Source: Cytophagales bacterium (lineage in GTDB: Bacteria > Bacteroidota > Bacteroidia > Cytophagales > 172606-1). Taken from it: a stretch of 64,000 bases of DNA. The stretch covers positions 1-64,000 of the forward strand of contig JAUJNL010000001.1 of assembly GCA_030448185.1 (NCBI GenBank), given 5' to 3'. Numbering within the stretch: position 1 is the first letter of the stretch; each line of letters starts with the position of its first letter. The translations under genes and the position numbers were made by a program. Below are positions 28,463-37,650 of this stretch, piece by piece. Below the pieces are notes generated by a model. That model had not been told where the DNA came from. It did no database searches and worked only from the letters and a program-made list of their open reading frames with translations.

Positions 28463-29551
28463 ATGTATTCCCACAATGACCTCCGGCAATTTGCCAAAGC
28501 CGTTTTTCTGGCAATGGGTTGCCCGGAGATTGATGCCGGCCTGGCCGCCGAAATTTTAGTCACCGCTGACCTGCGGGGAGTTGATTCACATGGTATTGCC
28601 CGGCTGCCTGGTTATGTCCGCCTGGCCGACCTGAACCGCGTTAATCCGACGCCTACTATCAGAGTAGTACACGAAACTCCGGGCACGGCCGTAGTCGATG
28701 GGGATGCCGGACTGGGGCTGGTGGTAGCACCCAAAGCAATGGCCATTGCGATGGAAAAAGCCAGACAGGTAGGTACTGGATGGGTTGCCATCCGTAATTC
28801 CAACCACTTCGGTATTGCCGGGTACCACGCCATGCTGGCGGTGCCGCACGAAATGATCGGCTGGGCCATGACCAATGCCGGCCCTCTGGTAGCACCGACG
28901 TTTTCCAAGGATAAATTATTAGGAACCAACCCCATAGCCGTAGCGGTCCCGGCGGGAGAAGAGCCCCCCTTTCTGGCTGATTTTGCCACTACCACTGCTG
29001 CCTATGGAAAGCTCGAATTGCTGCAGCGGAAGAATCTGCCGGCTCCGGCTGGCTGGGCGCAGGACGCAGAGGGCAATCCTTCTACTGATGCCCATGCCGT
29101 ACGCAACGGTGGGGCGCTGTTGCCTTTAGGCGGTGACCGCGAACGGGGTAGTCATAAAGGATATTGTTTGGGCGCTATGGTCGATATTTTCTCCGGCGTA
29201 CTCTCCGGAGCTAATTACGGGCCTTGGGTACCTCCATTTGCCACGGCAGGTTTCATGGCCTCAGCGGCACAATTGGTAGGTTTGGGGACTGGTCATTTTG
29301 TGGGAGCTATGCGGATTGATGCCTTTCGTCCGGCCGATGAATTCAAAAAACACATGGATAATTGGATCCGTACCTTCCGGCAGGCAAGGCCCGTAGACGG
29401 GGCGGAGTCAGTATTGATTCCGGGTGGTCCCGAACGCATACTGGAGAAAGAACGGCTTGAAAATGGTATTCCGTTGCTGCCGCCCGTAGTAACAAGCTTA
29501 AAGGAAATCGGCAATAAATATGGGCTCCTTACCAACTTTTTAGGAAATTAG
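28463..29551 (+). CDS. Ldh/malate-type NAD(P)-dependent 2-hydroxyacid dehydrogenase
   Basis: Member of the malate/L-sulfolactate/ureidoglycolate dehydrogenase family (type 2 L-malate/lactate dehydrogenases), which oxidise 2-hydroxy acids with NAD(P). Visible: ADLRGVDSHGIARLPGYV near residue 40, with the active-site Ser-His-Gly, GTGWVAIRNSNHFGIAGYHA near 110-125, MTNAGPLVAPTF, and DRERGSHKGYCLGAMVDIF near 230. Length 362 residues, normal. The start ATG 28463 follows a spacer full of AAACTGGAAAC-like words. A terminator follows at 29652. Substrate unknown. Confidence 0.88.
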   Translation: MYSHNDLRQFAKAVFLAMGCPEIDAGLAAEILVTADLRGVDSHGIARLPGYVRLADLNRVNPTPTIRVVHETPGTAVVDGDAGLGLVVAPKAMAIAMEKARQVGTGWVAIRNSNHFGIAGYHAMLAVPHEMIGWAMTNAGPLVAPTFSKDKLLGTNPIAVAVPAGEEPPFLADFATTTAAYGKLELLQRKNLPAPAGWAQDAEGNPSTDAHAVRNGGALLPLGGDRERGSHKGYCLGAMVDIFSGVLSGANYGPWVPPFATAGFMASAAQLVGLGTGHFVGAMRIDAFRPADEFKKHMDNWIRTFRQARPVDGAESVLIPGGPERILEKERLENGIPLLPPVVTSLKEIGNKYGLLTNFLGN

Positions 29552-29651
29552 AAAAAAATTTAAATAACTCTGGTTACCTTTTCTTACCTGAGTAGTATGA
29601 ATAGTGAATAAGAACATTATTCATACACCTGTTTAACACTCATTTTATTTC

Positions 29652-29688
29652 AAAAAACCTTTCAGTTCTGCTGAAAGGTTTTTTTTTG
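29652..29688 (+). terminator. Hairpin terminator
   Basis: AACCTTTCAG and CTGAAAGGTT pair around TTCTG and are followed by a run of T. It ends the dehydrogenase gene. Confidence 0.88.
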
Positions 29689-29853
29689 CTCCTTTCAACC
29701 GACTAACTCCACCTATTGGCTAATTAATTGGTAGTTTATCTCGATAAATTAATAAAGTAGGCGGGAAACCAGGAAGGCCCTTCTAACGATTATTATTCTT
29801 ACTTTTAATTGCTGGATACTTCTTTTACCCAATTGTTTATCTCCTAATTTAAG

Positions 29854-30627
29854 ATGGAATTTGTTATCGTACACAAAGGAATCAAACCTTACATTGCGCT
29901 GGTTGAGTTGAACCGGCCCGGAGAATTAAATGCCCTCAATGCCCAATTAGTGGCTGAGCTGGCTACGGCTTTGCAGGAGTTGGACCAGGATGAAGCCATT
30001 CGGGTAATTATACTCACGGGAAATAATAAAGCGTTTGCTGCCGGAGCCGATATAAAAGAAATGGTGGATAAGAATGCCGTTGAGATGCTGCAATACAAAC
30101 AAAAGGATAGTTGGTCGCAGATCAGGAAAATACGAAAGCCAACTATTGCCGCAGTATCGGGCTATTGCCTGGGTGGCGGCTGCGAACTGGCTATGACCTG
30201 TGACATGATTATAGCTGCTGAAAACGCCCAGTTCGGGCAGCCGGAAATTAAATTGGGCATTATTCCCGGCGCCGGAGGTACCCAGCGGCTGACTCGGGCC
30301 ATTGGTAAGGCCAAAGCCATGGAGTTGATTCTGACGGGGAGATTTATTTCAGCCCGCGAAGCAGAAAGTTGGGGCTTGATTAACCGGGTAGTGCCTGCGG
30401 GCATGCACCTGGAGGAAGCCCTGCGACTAGCCGGACTGATTACTCAACAGGCACCGCTGGCCGTACAATTTGCGAAAGATTCCATCAACCAGACTTTCGA
30501 AACCTATCTGGAGGAAGGCTTGGATGCAGAGCGCAAAAACGCTTCGTTACTATTTGCTACCGAGGATCAAAAGGAAGGTATGCGAGCCTTCATCGAAAAA
30601 AGAAAACCAGTATTTAAGGGAAAATAA
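29854..30627 (+). CDS. Enoyl-CoA hydratase
   Basis: A 257-residue crotonase that adds water to trans-2-enoyl-CoA in beta-oxidation or related pathways. Visible: GNNKAFAAGADIKEM near residue 58, the oxyanion-hole glycine region SGYCLGGGCELAMTCDMIIA near 105, and FGQPEIKLGIIPGAGGTQRL near 130 holding both catalytic glutamates' usual positions. It ends VFKGK. It stands 7 bp from the end of the convergent NhaD gene, with no terminator between. Whether it acts in fatty acid or phenylacetate breakdown cannot be told. Confidence 0.9.
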   Translation: MEFVIVHKGIKPYIALVELNRPGELNALNAQLVAELATALQELDQDEAIRVIILTGNNKAFAAGADIKEMVDKNAVEMLQYKQKDSWSQIRKIRKPTIAAVSGYCLGGGCELAMTCDMIIAAENAQFGQPEIKLGIIPGAGGTQRLTRAIGKAKAMELILTGRFISAREAESWGLINRVVPAGMHLEEALRLAGLITQQAPLAVQFAKDSINQTFETYLEEGLDAERKNASLLFATEDQKEGMRAFIEKRKPVFKGK

Positions 30628-30633
30628 ATCGGT

Positions 30634-31914
30634 TTAATGCAGCATTGCGTAGATGGTAATATAGGTAAATGCTCCCGCAAAATAACCTAAAAGGGCTAAC
30701 AGGCTGATCCGGCGCAGATACCACATAAAATCGATTTTTTCCATCCCCATTACAGCTACTCCAGCTGCCGAGCCAATAATGAGTACGCTGCCACCTGTAC
30801 CGGCACAATAGGCCAGAAACTCCCAGATCTTGGCGTTAGTCGGATAAGTAGACAGGTCATACATTCCCATAGCAGCGGCTACCAGGGGTACGTTGTCAAT
30901 CACCGCTGAAGCCAGGCCAATTGCTATTACAATGACATCCAGATTGCCAATGCTATGGTTCATCCACTCGGCCAGGTTCTTGAGTAAGTGGGTGGCCTCC
31001 AGGGCTCCAATAGCAATCAAGATGCCCAGAAAAAACAGTACACTCGGCGTATCAATCCGCGAAAGGGCGTGCATCGCCGTATAGGGTTTACGTTCTTCTT
31101 CGTCCAGATTACTATTGATCACTTCTGACACAATCCAGATTACCCCCAGGCTCAGCAAGATTCCCATGAAAGGCGGCAAGTGCGTAACCGTTTTAAATAC
31201 CGGTACAAATAATAAACATCCTATTCCTACGGCCAGCATGATTTTGCGGCCATTGTGGGCTTCACCGTTTTCTCCATTTTCGGCTAGGGAAGGCTCTATT
31301 TCTCCTTTCATCCGGAAGCTGACCAACACTAAAGGCACCAAAAGACAAACCAGGCTTGGAACAATTAATTCTTTAATAATATTCAGAGCAGTAATCTGTT
31401 GCCCAATCCAAAGCATGGTGGTGGTAACATCACCCAGTGGCGACCAGGCTCCCCCCGCATTAGCCGCGATAATGACCATTCCTGCGTAAAACTTGCGCTG
31501 CTCCTGGTTGCCTACCAGCTTCCGGAGCAGCGATACCATTACGATAGAAGTGGTCAGGTTGTCGAGTACCGCCGATAGAAAAAAGGTAATAATGGAGAGT
31601 ACCCACAGCAACGTTTGGCTGTTGCGGGTCCGGATATTATCGGTTACTACTTTAAATCCCTGGTGGGCATCGATCAACTCCACAATAGCCATAGCCGCCA
31701 TCAGAAAAAATAGGATTTCAGCAGCGCTTCCCAGGTGATGCGATAATTCTTCCACTACCTTGCCGGCGTCCTGACTGGTAAGCAAAACATAAACGGTCCA
31801 GCAAAGCACACCGGTAATCAGGGCCGAGGCTGTTTTATTGATCCGGATGTTGTGTTCAAAAGCAATGGCGAGGTAGCCAATAATAAAAACAGCTATAAGC
31901 AGGGTAGAAAGCAT
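30634..31914 (-). CDS. nhaD: Sodium:proton antiporter, NhaD type
   Basis: A membrane antiporter that exports sodium (or lithium) for protons. About 426 residues with 12-13 helices; family marks are EHNIRINKTASALITGVLCW at the start, the VLDNLTTSIVMVSLLRK and AANAGGAWSPLGDVTTTMLWI segments near residues 115-160, and SAVIDNVPLVAAAMGMY near 340. The longer frame begins at TTG 31929; ATG 31914 (MLSTLLIAVFIIGYLA) matches the family start better. Related proteins of the arsenite-permease superfamily are less likely given the NhaD signatures. Confidence 0.9.
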   Translation of the reverse strand: MLSTLLIAVFIIGYLAIAFEHNIRINKTASALITGVLCWTVYVLLTSQDAGKVVEELSHHLGSAAEILFFLMAAMAIVELIDAHQGFKVVTDNIRTRNSQTLLWVLSIITFFLSAVLDNLTTSIVMVSLLRKLVGNQEQRKFYAGMVIIAANAGGAWSPLGDVTTTMLWIGQQITALNIIKELIVPSLVCLLVPLVLVSFRMKGEIEPSLAENGENGEAHNGRKIMLAVGIGCLLFVPVFKTVTHLPPFMGILLSLGVIWIVSEVINSNLDEEERKPYTAMHALSRIDTPSVLFFLGILIAIGALEATHLLKNLAEWMNHSIGNLDVIVIAIGLASAVIDNVPLVAAAMGMYDLSTYPTNAKIWEFLAYCAGTGGSVLIIGSAAGVAVMGMEKIDFMWYLRRISLLALLGYFAGAFTYITIYAMLH

Positions 31915-32260
31915 CAGCGTAGCGTCCAAATGTTAGATGAAAGTGTGTGGTTCTTTTAAAAGTCTTGGGGTTGAGTAAGCCAGTAAAGGAAGCGTTACAT
32001 CCTATCTCACCCGAGTACGGGTAAAATTCAATAATTTTTGAATGTAATATCATAAGAGTACTATTGATTCTTATTCATTTTCTGTGATAAGATACTATTT
32101 ACGGCGAACGCTCCGGGATTGCATTTTTGAAGTAGATAGTATGATGTTTTTTCATTCAATTTTTTATTTGATTAGTACAATTTAATTTTTGTCTAATTAT
32201 GTTGATTTCGTGTTATGGGGCTTATTATTTTTTCTTGTCTTAAATTACTTCAATTCCTTT
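31915..32260. other. Non-coding divergent gap, AT-rich
   Basis: About 350 bases between nhaD and the PerR/Fur gene. Apart from the promoter described at 32261-32291, I see no feature here. Confidence 0.4.
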
Positions 32261-32291
32261 TTGCCTTTCATGGCGAAATATTATAGCTTTG
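32261..32291 (+). promoter_or_regulatory. Bacteroidetes-type promoter of the PerR/Fur gene
   Basis: TTG at 32261-32263 (in TTTTTG), a 20-bp spacer, then TAGCTTTG at 32284-32291, matching TTG-N(17-23)-TAnnTTTG. Transcription would begin near 32297, directly at the operator palindromes. Confidence 0.65.
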
Positions 32292-32295
32292 TATA

Positions 32296-32328
32296 GATAA
32301 TATTTATCAACGGATAATAATTATTATC
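32296..32328 (+). promoter_or_regulatory. Fur/PerR-box palindromes at the start codon
   Basis: GATAATAATTATTATC (32313-32328) is a perfect 16-bp palindrome ending directly at the TTG start codon; GATAATATTTATC (32296-32308) is a near-palindrome with the same half-sites at the predicted transcription start. AT-rich GATAAT half-sites fit Fur/PerR boxes, so the regulator probably represses itself. Confidence 0.7.
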
Positions 32329-32781
32329 TTGAAATCAACACCCAACTACGAATATATCAGAGCCCGTCTGGGTACAGCAGGTTTGAAATTTACGCAGCAG
32401 CGTATTGTCATTCTCGATGCGCTCCTCACCTTGGGGCACCATCCTACTGCTGACGAAATTTACGATCACGTAAAGCCTAATAATCCCAGTATATCGTTAG
32501 GTACGGTGTATAAAACTGTAGAAACTTTCGTTTCCTGTCACCTGATCCGCAAAGTCATGACTGACGATGGCGTAATGCGTTACGATGCCCGCATTGATGC
32601 CCACAGTCACATCTACTGCGTGAATACCCGCGAGATCGTGGATTTTACCGACCCCGAACTACAGCAATGGATTGAAGATTACTTCAAACATAAAAACATC
32701 CGCAATTTGAAAATCAAGGAAATCAGTGTTCAAATCAATGCGGAGAAAATCAATCCAACTGAACAGGTAATCGTGGAGTAG
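32329..32781 (+). CDS. Fur family regulator, probably PerR-like
   Basis: A 150-residue Fur-family repressor with a TTG start. N-terminal winged helix: LKFTQQRIVILDALLTLGHH, EIYDHVKPNNPSISLGTVYK; C-terminal metal-binding part: YDARIDAHSHIYCVNTREIV with the His-x-His site and Asp/His ligands. The paired CxxC structural zinc motifs of Fur and of Bacillus PerR are missing. PerR proteins sense peroxide by metal-catalysed histidine oxidation. The 2-Cys peroxiredoxin gene 120 bp downstream and the operator palindromes support a peroxide regulator, but iron control cannot be excluded. Confidence 0.85.
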   Translation: MKSTPNYEYIRARLGTAGLKFTQQRIVILDALLTLGHHPTADEIYDHVKPNNPSISLGTVYKTVETFVSCHLIRKVMTDDGVMRYDARIDAHSHIYCVNTREIVDFTDPELQQWIEDYFKHKNIRNLKIKEISVQINAEKINPTEQVIVE

Positions 32782-32901
32782 TTCCCTTTCAGGAATGCTA
32801 AATGTTGAATTTTAAATGCTAAATGAATTTTCTGTAGCATGTACCTTCTTTCTTGTACCAAATACCTAATACCCATTTAACCATAACCTAGTTAAAACCT
32901 C

Positions 32902-33535
32902 ATGTTTCTGATTGGAAAAAAAGCGCCTTCGTTCGTAGCTCCTGCTGTCATTAATGGAGAAGAAATTGTAGAAGATTTCTCCCTGGAGCAGTACGTTGGT
33001 AAAAAACACGTTATCTTCTTCTTCTATCCCAAAGATTTCACTTTCGTTTGTCCGACCGAAATTCTCGCTTTTCAGGAGAAACTGGCTGAATTTGAGCAGA
33101 AAGGCGTAGCCGTAGTAGGTTGCTCCACTGACACTGAAAACACCCACTTGGCTTGGCTGCGGTACCCCTAAAAATCGCGGCGGTATCGAAGGAGTCACCT
33201 ATCCACTGGTAGCTGACGTAGCCAAGACTATCTCTTACAACTTCGGCGTATTAGGCGGCGAATACGTGTATGATGAGGAAGGTAAGCTGGCTTTTGAAGG
33301 CACCCCTTTGGCTTACCGGGGCACCTTCCTGATCGATAAGGAAGGAATTATCCGTCACTATGTGGTCAATGATCTTCCTCTGGGGCGTAATATTGACGAG
33401 GCCTTGCGGATCGTAGAGGCCCTGCAATACGTAGAGAAACACGGCGAAGTTTGTCCGGCCAACTGGGAAGAAGGCAAAGAAGCCATGCAAGCCACTCCTG
33501 AAGGAGTAGCGGCTTACCTCTCTAACAACGCTTAA
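32902..33535 (+). CDS. 2-Cys peroxiredoxin (AhpC/Prx1), one frameshift
   Basis: Reduces hydrogen peroxide and alkyl hydroperoxides. The first frame has the catalytic [12 protein letters not shown] (peroxidatic Cys near residue 50) and SVDT-like [12 protein letters not shown]; the second frame carries [39 protein letters not shown] and the resolving cysteine in [11 protein letters not shown]. The frames join at about 33163 (one G too many in [25 protein letters not shown] restored by its removal). Total about 211 residues, normal. It follows the PerR/Fur gene in the same direction, which suggests peroxide-induced expression. The shift is probably a read error. Confidence 0.92.
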
Positions 33536-33593
33536 TTATAGTAAATTAGTCATAAGACTTGTTCTATTTTGATTATCAATAAGTTGCAGCATC

Positions 33594-33704
33594 AACCACC
33601 CCCGCCCCCCTTATCCAAGGAGGGGAGCTTGACTACCAAAGGGGAAATTGTGAGTAGAAACCTGTAATTCCCCTCCTTGTTGAAAGGAGGGGTTAGGGGT
33701 GGTT
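33594..33704. repeat. Imperfect inverted repeat of CCCCTCCTT words
   Basis: The arm at 33594-33630 (AACCACCCC...AAGGAGGGGA) pairs with the arm at 33666-33704 (TCCCCTCCTT...AGGGGTGGTT). It lies behind the peroxiredoxin gene. A similar C-rich pair with different words is at 40287-40377. Confidence 0.75.
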
Positions 33705-33758
33705 AGAGGCCTTAAATACATAAGTGTTTGAAACACAAAGTAAAACAAGTCTATAGAT

Positions 33759-33788
33759 AAAAACCTGCCTCACCGGGCAGGTTTTTTT
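33759..33788 (+). terminator. Hairpin terminator
   Basis: AACCTGCC pairs with GGCAGGTT, flanked by A and T runs; downstream of the peroxiredoxin gene. Confidence 0.85.
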
Positions 33789-34266
33789 ATTATTTACCCT
33801 TCAGTTAAACCTATTGTGCCTGTTTAGTCATTCTGATTTCTATGGTAAAGGACGGATTTTGCTTTTATGCTACGAAAGCAAATGGTCTCCCATACGCCTC
33901 ACTGATCTAAACTAATCTGACTGCGATAAAGGCGCTGATGCTCCCACCCGATTTTTCTCCTATTTATTACACTGGTCAGGCCTGACTACTATTACTTTTT
34001 TCTTTTGCGCTTCTGTCCTCACTTTTAATAAATCATACTTTTTGGGCTTGGGAGGAGACTGACCGTAGGACTGAGTAGTACAGTAATGAGTTGATAATCA
34101 GGATAACTATGTCAATAATAAAAGTGTTCTGTCAGTCACAAACCAAAATATGATTAGGAACGAAAGGTTACCAAGAATAAGAAATACCATCAATAATCGT
34201 CCGGTAGCTCGTGGCTTCTTACAGAGATCGTAAGTACGAATGCAGCAAATAATACAGTATATACAT
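33789..34266. other. Non-coding gap
   Basis: About 480 bases before the second PspA gene. No clear gene, hairpin or repeat seen; stops are frequent in all frames. Confidence 0.35.
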
Positions 34267-35091
34267 ATGTGGTCTAATCTGATTAAAAGAGTACTAAACA
34301 TTGGTAAAGCTAAAGCTAACGACGCCCTGGATCAGATAGAAGATCCCGTGCAAATGATTAAACTGGCCACCGTAGAACTGGAAGGAGCCATTGCCCAGGC
34401 AACCAAAGCCCTGGCCGTAGCCATGGCTAATCATAAGAAACTGGAAAGGGACCACGAACAGTTCCGGTTGGAGAGCTTGGGCTGGTATCAGAAAGCGGCT
34501 GCCGCCATGCAGAACGGCAATGAAGCCTTAGCCCAGAAAGCTTTGACCCAGAAAGCCCTGGCCGACAAGAAGGAAGTAGAATACAAACTGCTGGCGGAGA
34601 ACGCTGCCAGAGCAGTAGGCCAATTAGGAGAACAGCTGGATGATTACAAACTCAAACTTCAGGAAGTAAAAACCAAACAATCCATCTATATCGCGAAAGC
34701 ATAAAGTGCAAAAGCGCATAAGCACATCGCCGAAACGCTGGGTGGTTTGAATGGCTCCGCTTTTTCCAATATAGAAAAGTAAGAGAACTCCATTAACCAA
34801 CTTGAGGCAGAAGCTGAAAGCCTTACTCAGATCAACAGTGACAAAAGTAAGCTGGAGAAAGAGTTCCGGCAGCTGGAAAATTCGATTAGCGTACAGTCTG
34901 ACATGGAAAAACTAAGGTTAGATATGGCCCAGCAGAAACAATTAAAGGAACAACAAAAGATAACGGATATCCACCAGAAGTTCGAAGAACTCAACAAAGG
35001 CACCCATACGCACGAGTTGAAGGCTTTGCCTCCCAGCCCTAAAGAGGAGCTGAATAAAAAGATGGATGATTTCTTTAAGAAGAAAGAATAA
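34267..35091 (+). pseudogene. Second PspA/IM30 protein with two in-frame TAA codons
   Basis: One single frame from MWSNLIKRVLNIGKAKANDA to KMDDFFKKKE (275 codons) aligns with PspA throughout (DALDQIEDPVQMIKLATVEL, coiled coil to YIAKA, then SAKAHKHIAETLGGLNG, ENSINQLEAEAESLTQINSD). It is interrupted by TAA at 34702-34704, where a Lys is expected, and TAA at 34780-34782, where a Tyr is expected by comparison with KYEEKI of the first PspA. There are no indels. It stands 128 bp before two TerD genes, and may have worked with them at the membrane. Real nonsense mutations or base-call errors are both possible. Confidence 0.8.
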
Positions 35092-35218
35092 TAGATTGAT
35101 GGGCTGATGAGGCTCAAATCACCTGTAATTAATTGAGCTTGTCTTTTTACTTACGCACAAGGAGTTATCGTCAAAGAAATTTATAATTCACTATCAACTC
35201 ACCCTTAATTCACCAAAA

Positions 35219-35779
35219 ATGTCGATCAATCTGAAAAAAGGAGGTTCCATCAACCTTACCAAACAAATGCCCAAACTTAATAAAGTAATGGTTGGGCTAG
35301 GCTGGGAAATGTCATCTTTTACCCTCGATCTGGATGCGTCAGTCTTTATGCTGGGGCCCAATAATAAAATTATTTCAGATGAGTACTTCGTGTTTTACAA
35401 TAATCTGAAATCACCGGACGGATCGGTGCAGCACCTGGGTGACAACCGTACCGGGTCCATGGATGACGATGATGAGGTAATTCTGGCCAATCTGGAAAAT
35501 ATCAATCCGGCCGCTCAGGATTTGGTTATTTGCGTGTCTATTCACGACGCCAACAGCCGTAGACACAGTTTTGGACTGTTGAAAGATGCTTATATCCGCA
35601 TTGTGGACGTAGACAACCAGAAGGAAATAGCCCGCTATGATCTGGATGCCTCTCATGCCACGGAGAACGCCGTTATCTTCGGACGCATCCGGAAGTCGGG
35701 CAGTGAGTGGCACTTTCACGCTGCTTCCCAAGGTACTCAAAGCGAATTACAAGGATTGCTGGACATGTTTGTTTCCTAA
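35219..35779 (+). CDS. terD: TerD family calcium-binding stress protein
   Basis: A 186-residue TerD domain: MSINLKKGGSINLTKQMP, MVGLGWEMSSFTLDLDASVF, the calcium-binding stretch SPDGSVQHLGDNRTGSMDDD near residue 65, and ISIHDA-type VICVSIHDANSRRHSFGLL. TerD proteins bind calcium and are part of tellurite resistance and general stress clusters, often at the inner membrane side. The next gene is a paralogue 20 bp downstream, and a PspA gene is upstream. No TerC, TerB or TerZ genes are seen, so this is a small stress module rather than a full ter operon. Confidence 0.9.
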   Translation: MSINLKKGGSINLTKQMPKLNKVMVGLGWEMSSFTLDLDASVFMLGPNNKIISDEYFVFYNNLKSPDGSVQHLGDNRTGSMDDDDEVILANLENINPAAQDLVICVSIHDANSRRHSFGLLKDAYIRIVDVDNQKEIARYDLDASHATENAVIFGRIRKSGSEWHFHAASQGTQSELQGLLDMFVS

Positions 35780-35798
35780 ATAAAAGCGATAAAAACGA

Positions 35799-36407
35799 AT
35801 GATTAATCTTAAGAAAAATTCAAGTATCTCCCTGGAAAAAAATGGAGAAGATTTTAAAAACGTTTGTATTGGTCTGGACTGGGGCGTAATTAAGAAGAAG
35901 GCATTTTTTGGGCTACTTAGTGAGAGTGAAGCAGTTGATCTGGATGGTTCGGTAACCATGTTCGACGCTCAGAAAAGAGAGAAGGACACGGTGTACTACC
36001 GCAAACTTACTTCTAATGACAAGGCCATCCGCCACAGCGGTGACGACCGTACCGGTGACAGCTCTGCCGATAATAAGGACAATGAGATTATCTATATTAA
36101 TCTGGAGAAGATAGCTTCCGATGTAGAAACAATTGTATTCTATCTGAATTCCTTTAAGCAGCAAGACTTCTCTACTATTCCCTATTCTAAAATACGAATC
36201 ATCGAAGGGGCGCATCACAATCCTTCTAAAGTATTTGCCAGCTATGATCTTTCGGGTGATTCCTCCTTCAAAGGCTCTACTTCTATGGTAATGGCTAAAA
36301 TGAACCGGGTAGGGGGCAATCGGTGGACATTTACTGCTATTGGCGAAGCGGTAGCAGCGCAGGATATAGCCGGAACGGTGAAGGTAATTAAAGAGAAGTA
36401 TTTGTAA
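35799..36407 (+). CDS. TerD family protein, second copy
   Basis: A 202-residue TerD paralogue: INLKKNSSISLEKNGEDFKN, a longer insert KKKAFFGLLSESEAVDLDGS, then the calcium-binding IRHSGDDRTGDSSADNKDNE near residue 75, VFYLNSFKQQDFSTIPYSKI and a C-terminal WTFTAIGEAVAAQDIAG. It is co-directional with the first TerD (20 bp gap) and probably cotranscribed. The bidirectional terminator at 36465 closes the unit. Its insert near residue 30 and lower similarity suggest a separate role. Confidence 0.88.
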   Translation: MINLKKNSSISLEKNGEDFKNVCIGLDWGVIKKKAFFGLLSESEAVDLDGSVTMFDAQKREKDTVYYRKLTSNDKAIRHSGDDRTGDSSADNKDNEIIYINLEKIASDVETIVFYLNSFKQQDFSTIPYSKIRIIEGAHHNPSKVFASYDLSGDSSFKGSTSMVMAKMNRVGGNRWTFTAIGEAVAAQDIAGTVKVIKEKYL

Positions 36408-36464
36408 TGAATAAGACGCTAGACGGCAGATAAAGTACCTCTAATGTAAGGTAAGAGTCAAAAC

Positions 36465-36498
36465 AAAAACGCCTGACTATTCATAGCCAGGCGTTTTT
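36465..36498. terminator. Bidirectional hairpin terminator
   Basis: AAAAACGCCTG pairs with CAGGCGTTTTT with one internal mismatch; A/T runs on both sides. It separates the converging TerD unit and the DUF6807 gene. Confidence 0.85.
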
Positions 36499-36573
36499 AT
36501 TGATTTACGTTTTAAAACTATCGGAAATTAACTACGTTGAACTACGTTTCGCATTCCGGTATCCGAAACCGTA

Positions 36574-37628
36574 TTACTTTACTTTCGCAAACTTCTGGGC
36601 TTCAGCATTGAGCTGATTATCAGTGGTTTCACTGGAAGTAACAATAACCCGGTAGCGGAACGTGACCGACTTTCCGGCCGGTAGTTTATAATTCAATTCC
36701 TCTTTGCCGTTACTCATCACCTTCCAGCCCAGCGGATTAGCTGCGTACAGGCCGTACCCTCTGGAATGCCAGTACGTAGGATACCCTACGTTTTGCGGGT
36801 GGTCCAGCATCGCTACGGATATATTCTCATTGCCCACTTTACCGGTAAGATTCATCCATTTGGCCCGCTTGCCCCAGACATCCTCACCCTCTACACCCTC
36901 CGAACTGCGGTAATGGCCACTTACGCCTTCATTATTCATGGCGGGAACATTCGTTGCCTTGCCGCTGGCATCGGTAAATACTTCGGGTTTATTGGAAGGA
37001 TGCTCCAACTCCCGGCGGACCCGGATGGCAATTACGCCTTCTTTATTGTCTTTAAACAGTACGTCCTGCCCAGCAGCTTTCAGCGTTGTACTCCGGTCAA
37101 TAATGCGTTGATTACCAGTTCCACTGAAATAATAGGTAGTGGTTTCAGTCAACATGGTCTTGCCGTCTTTGTCCAGCCAGTCGGCAGTAACCGTCAGTTC
37201 GCCGCGGTCTTTGCCGCCTTTGGCCGTTTTGATTTCCTTATGGACGATGGTGCCAAACGGACCCTTATGGTCTCCTTCGATGGCATTGGAGTTATTCCAG
37301 AAGTCGTGCCCATTGACATCGCCATAGTTGAACCACATGCCTACGTGATGTGGGTGATCTACCTGTTCACCAGCCCTTGGCTCCAATGGATAGCCGCGGG
37401 TAATGGATGTGCCCTGCGCCGTACGGATGGGAAACAGTACGGGTTTTTTAATGACATCCGGACCAGGATAGATATAAGACGTGAAAGGTTTGCCGTCAAT
37501 GATTACGTCTACCCGTTTGCGGCCTCATTATGCTTTAGTTGCACGTAGTCTCCGGCTGCCGTTTTCTGCTGCCCGAATCCGACAGCGGAAGCCAGCAGAA
37601 GGGCAGTAGCAAAAATAATTTTTCTCAT
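36574..37628 (-). CDS. DUF6807 (PmoA-like) exported protein, one frameshift
   Basis: The family is of unknown function, annotated PmoA-like and frequent near sugar-degradation genes in Bacteroidetes and Planctomycetes. A signal peptide (MRKIIFATALLLASAVGFGQ, ATG at 37628) opens the gene. The body runs DVIIDGKPFTSYIYPGPDVI, the conserved VDHPHHVGMWFNYGDVNG near residue 105, and YPTYWHSRGYGLYAANPLG towards the end. A frameshift at about 37525 (an A missing from an A-run, EAAKRVDVIID restored by its addition) separates the signal part. It is last in the leftward sugar cluster. The HPHHxGxW motif suggests metal binding. Confidence 0.8.
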
Positions 37629-37650
37629 GCTTTGCGTGGTTTGAGTAGCA

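Noticed and set aside
33150-33180. Programmed ribosomal frameshift in the peroxiredoxin gene
   Set aside because: No slippery heptamer or downstream hairpin; comparable indels in many unrelated genes point to sequence error.
34107-34301. 64-codon minus-strand open frame with hydrophobic end
   Set aside because: It overlaps the start of the second PspA gene and has no supporting signal or family resemblance.
34267-36407. Complete tellurite resistance operon
   Set aside because: Only two TerD proteins are present; TerA, TerB, TerC and TerZ-type genes are absent.
36766-37548. 260-codon open frame on the plus strand
   Set aside because: Opposite the DUF6807 gene, which has a signal peptide and family motifs; the plus frame is a shadow.
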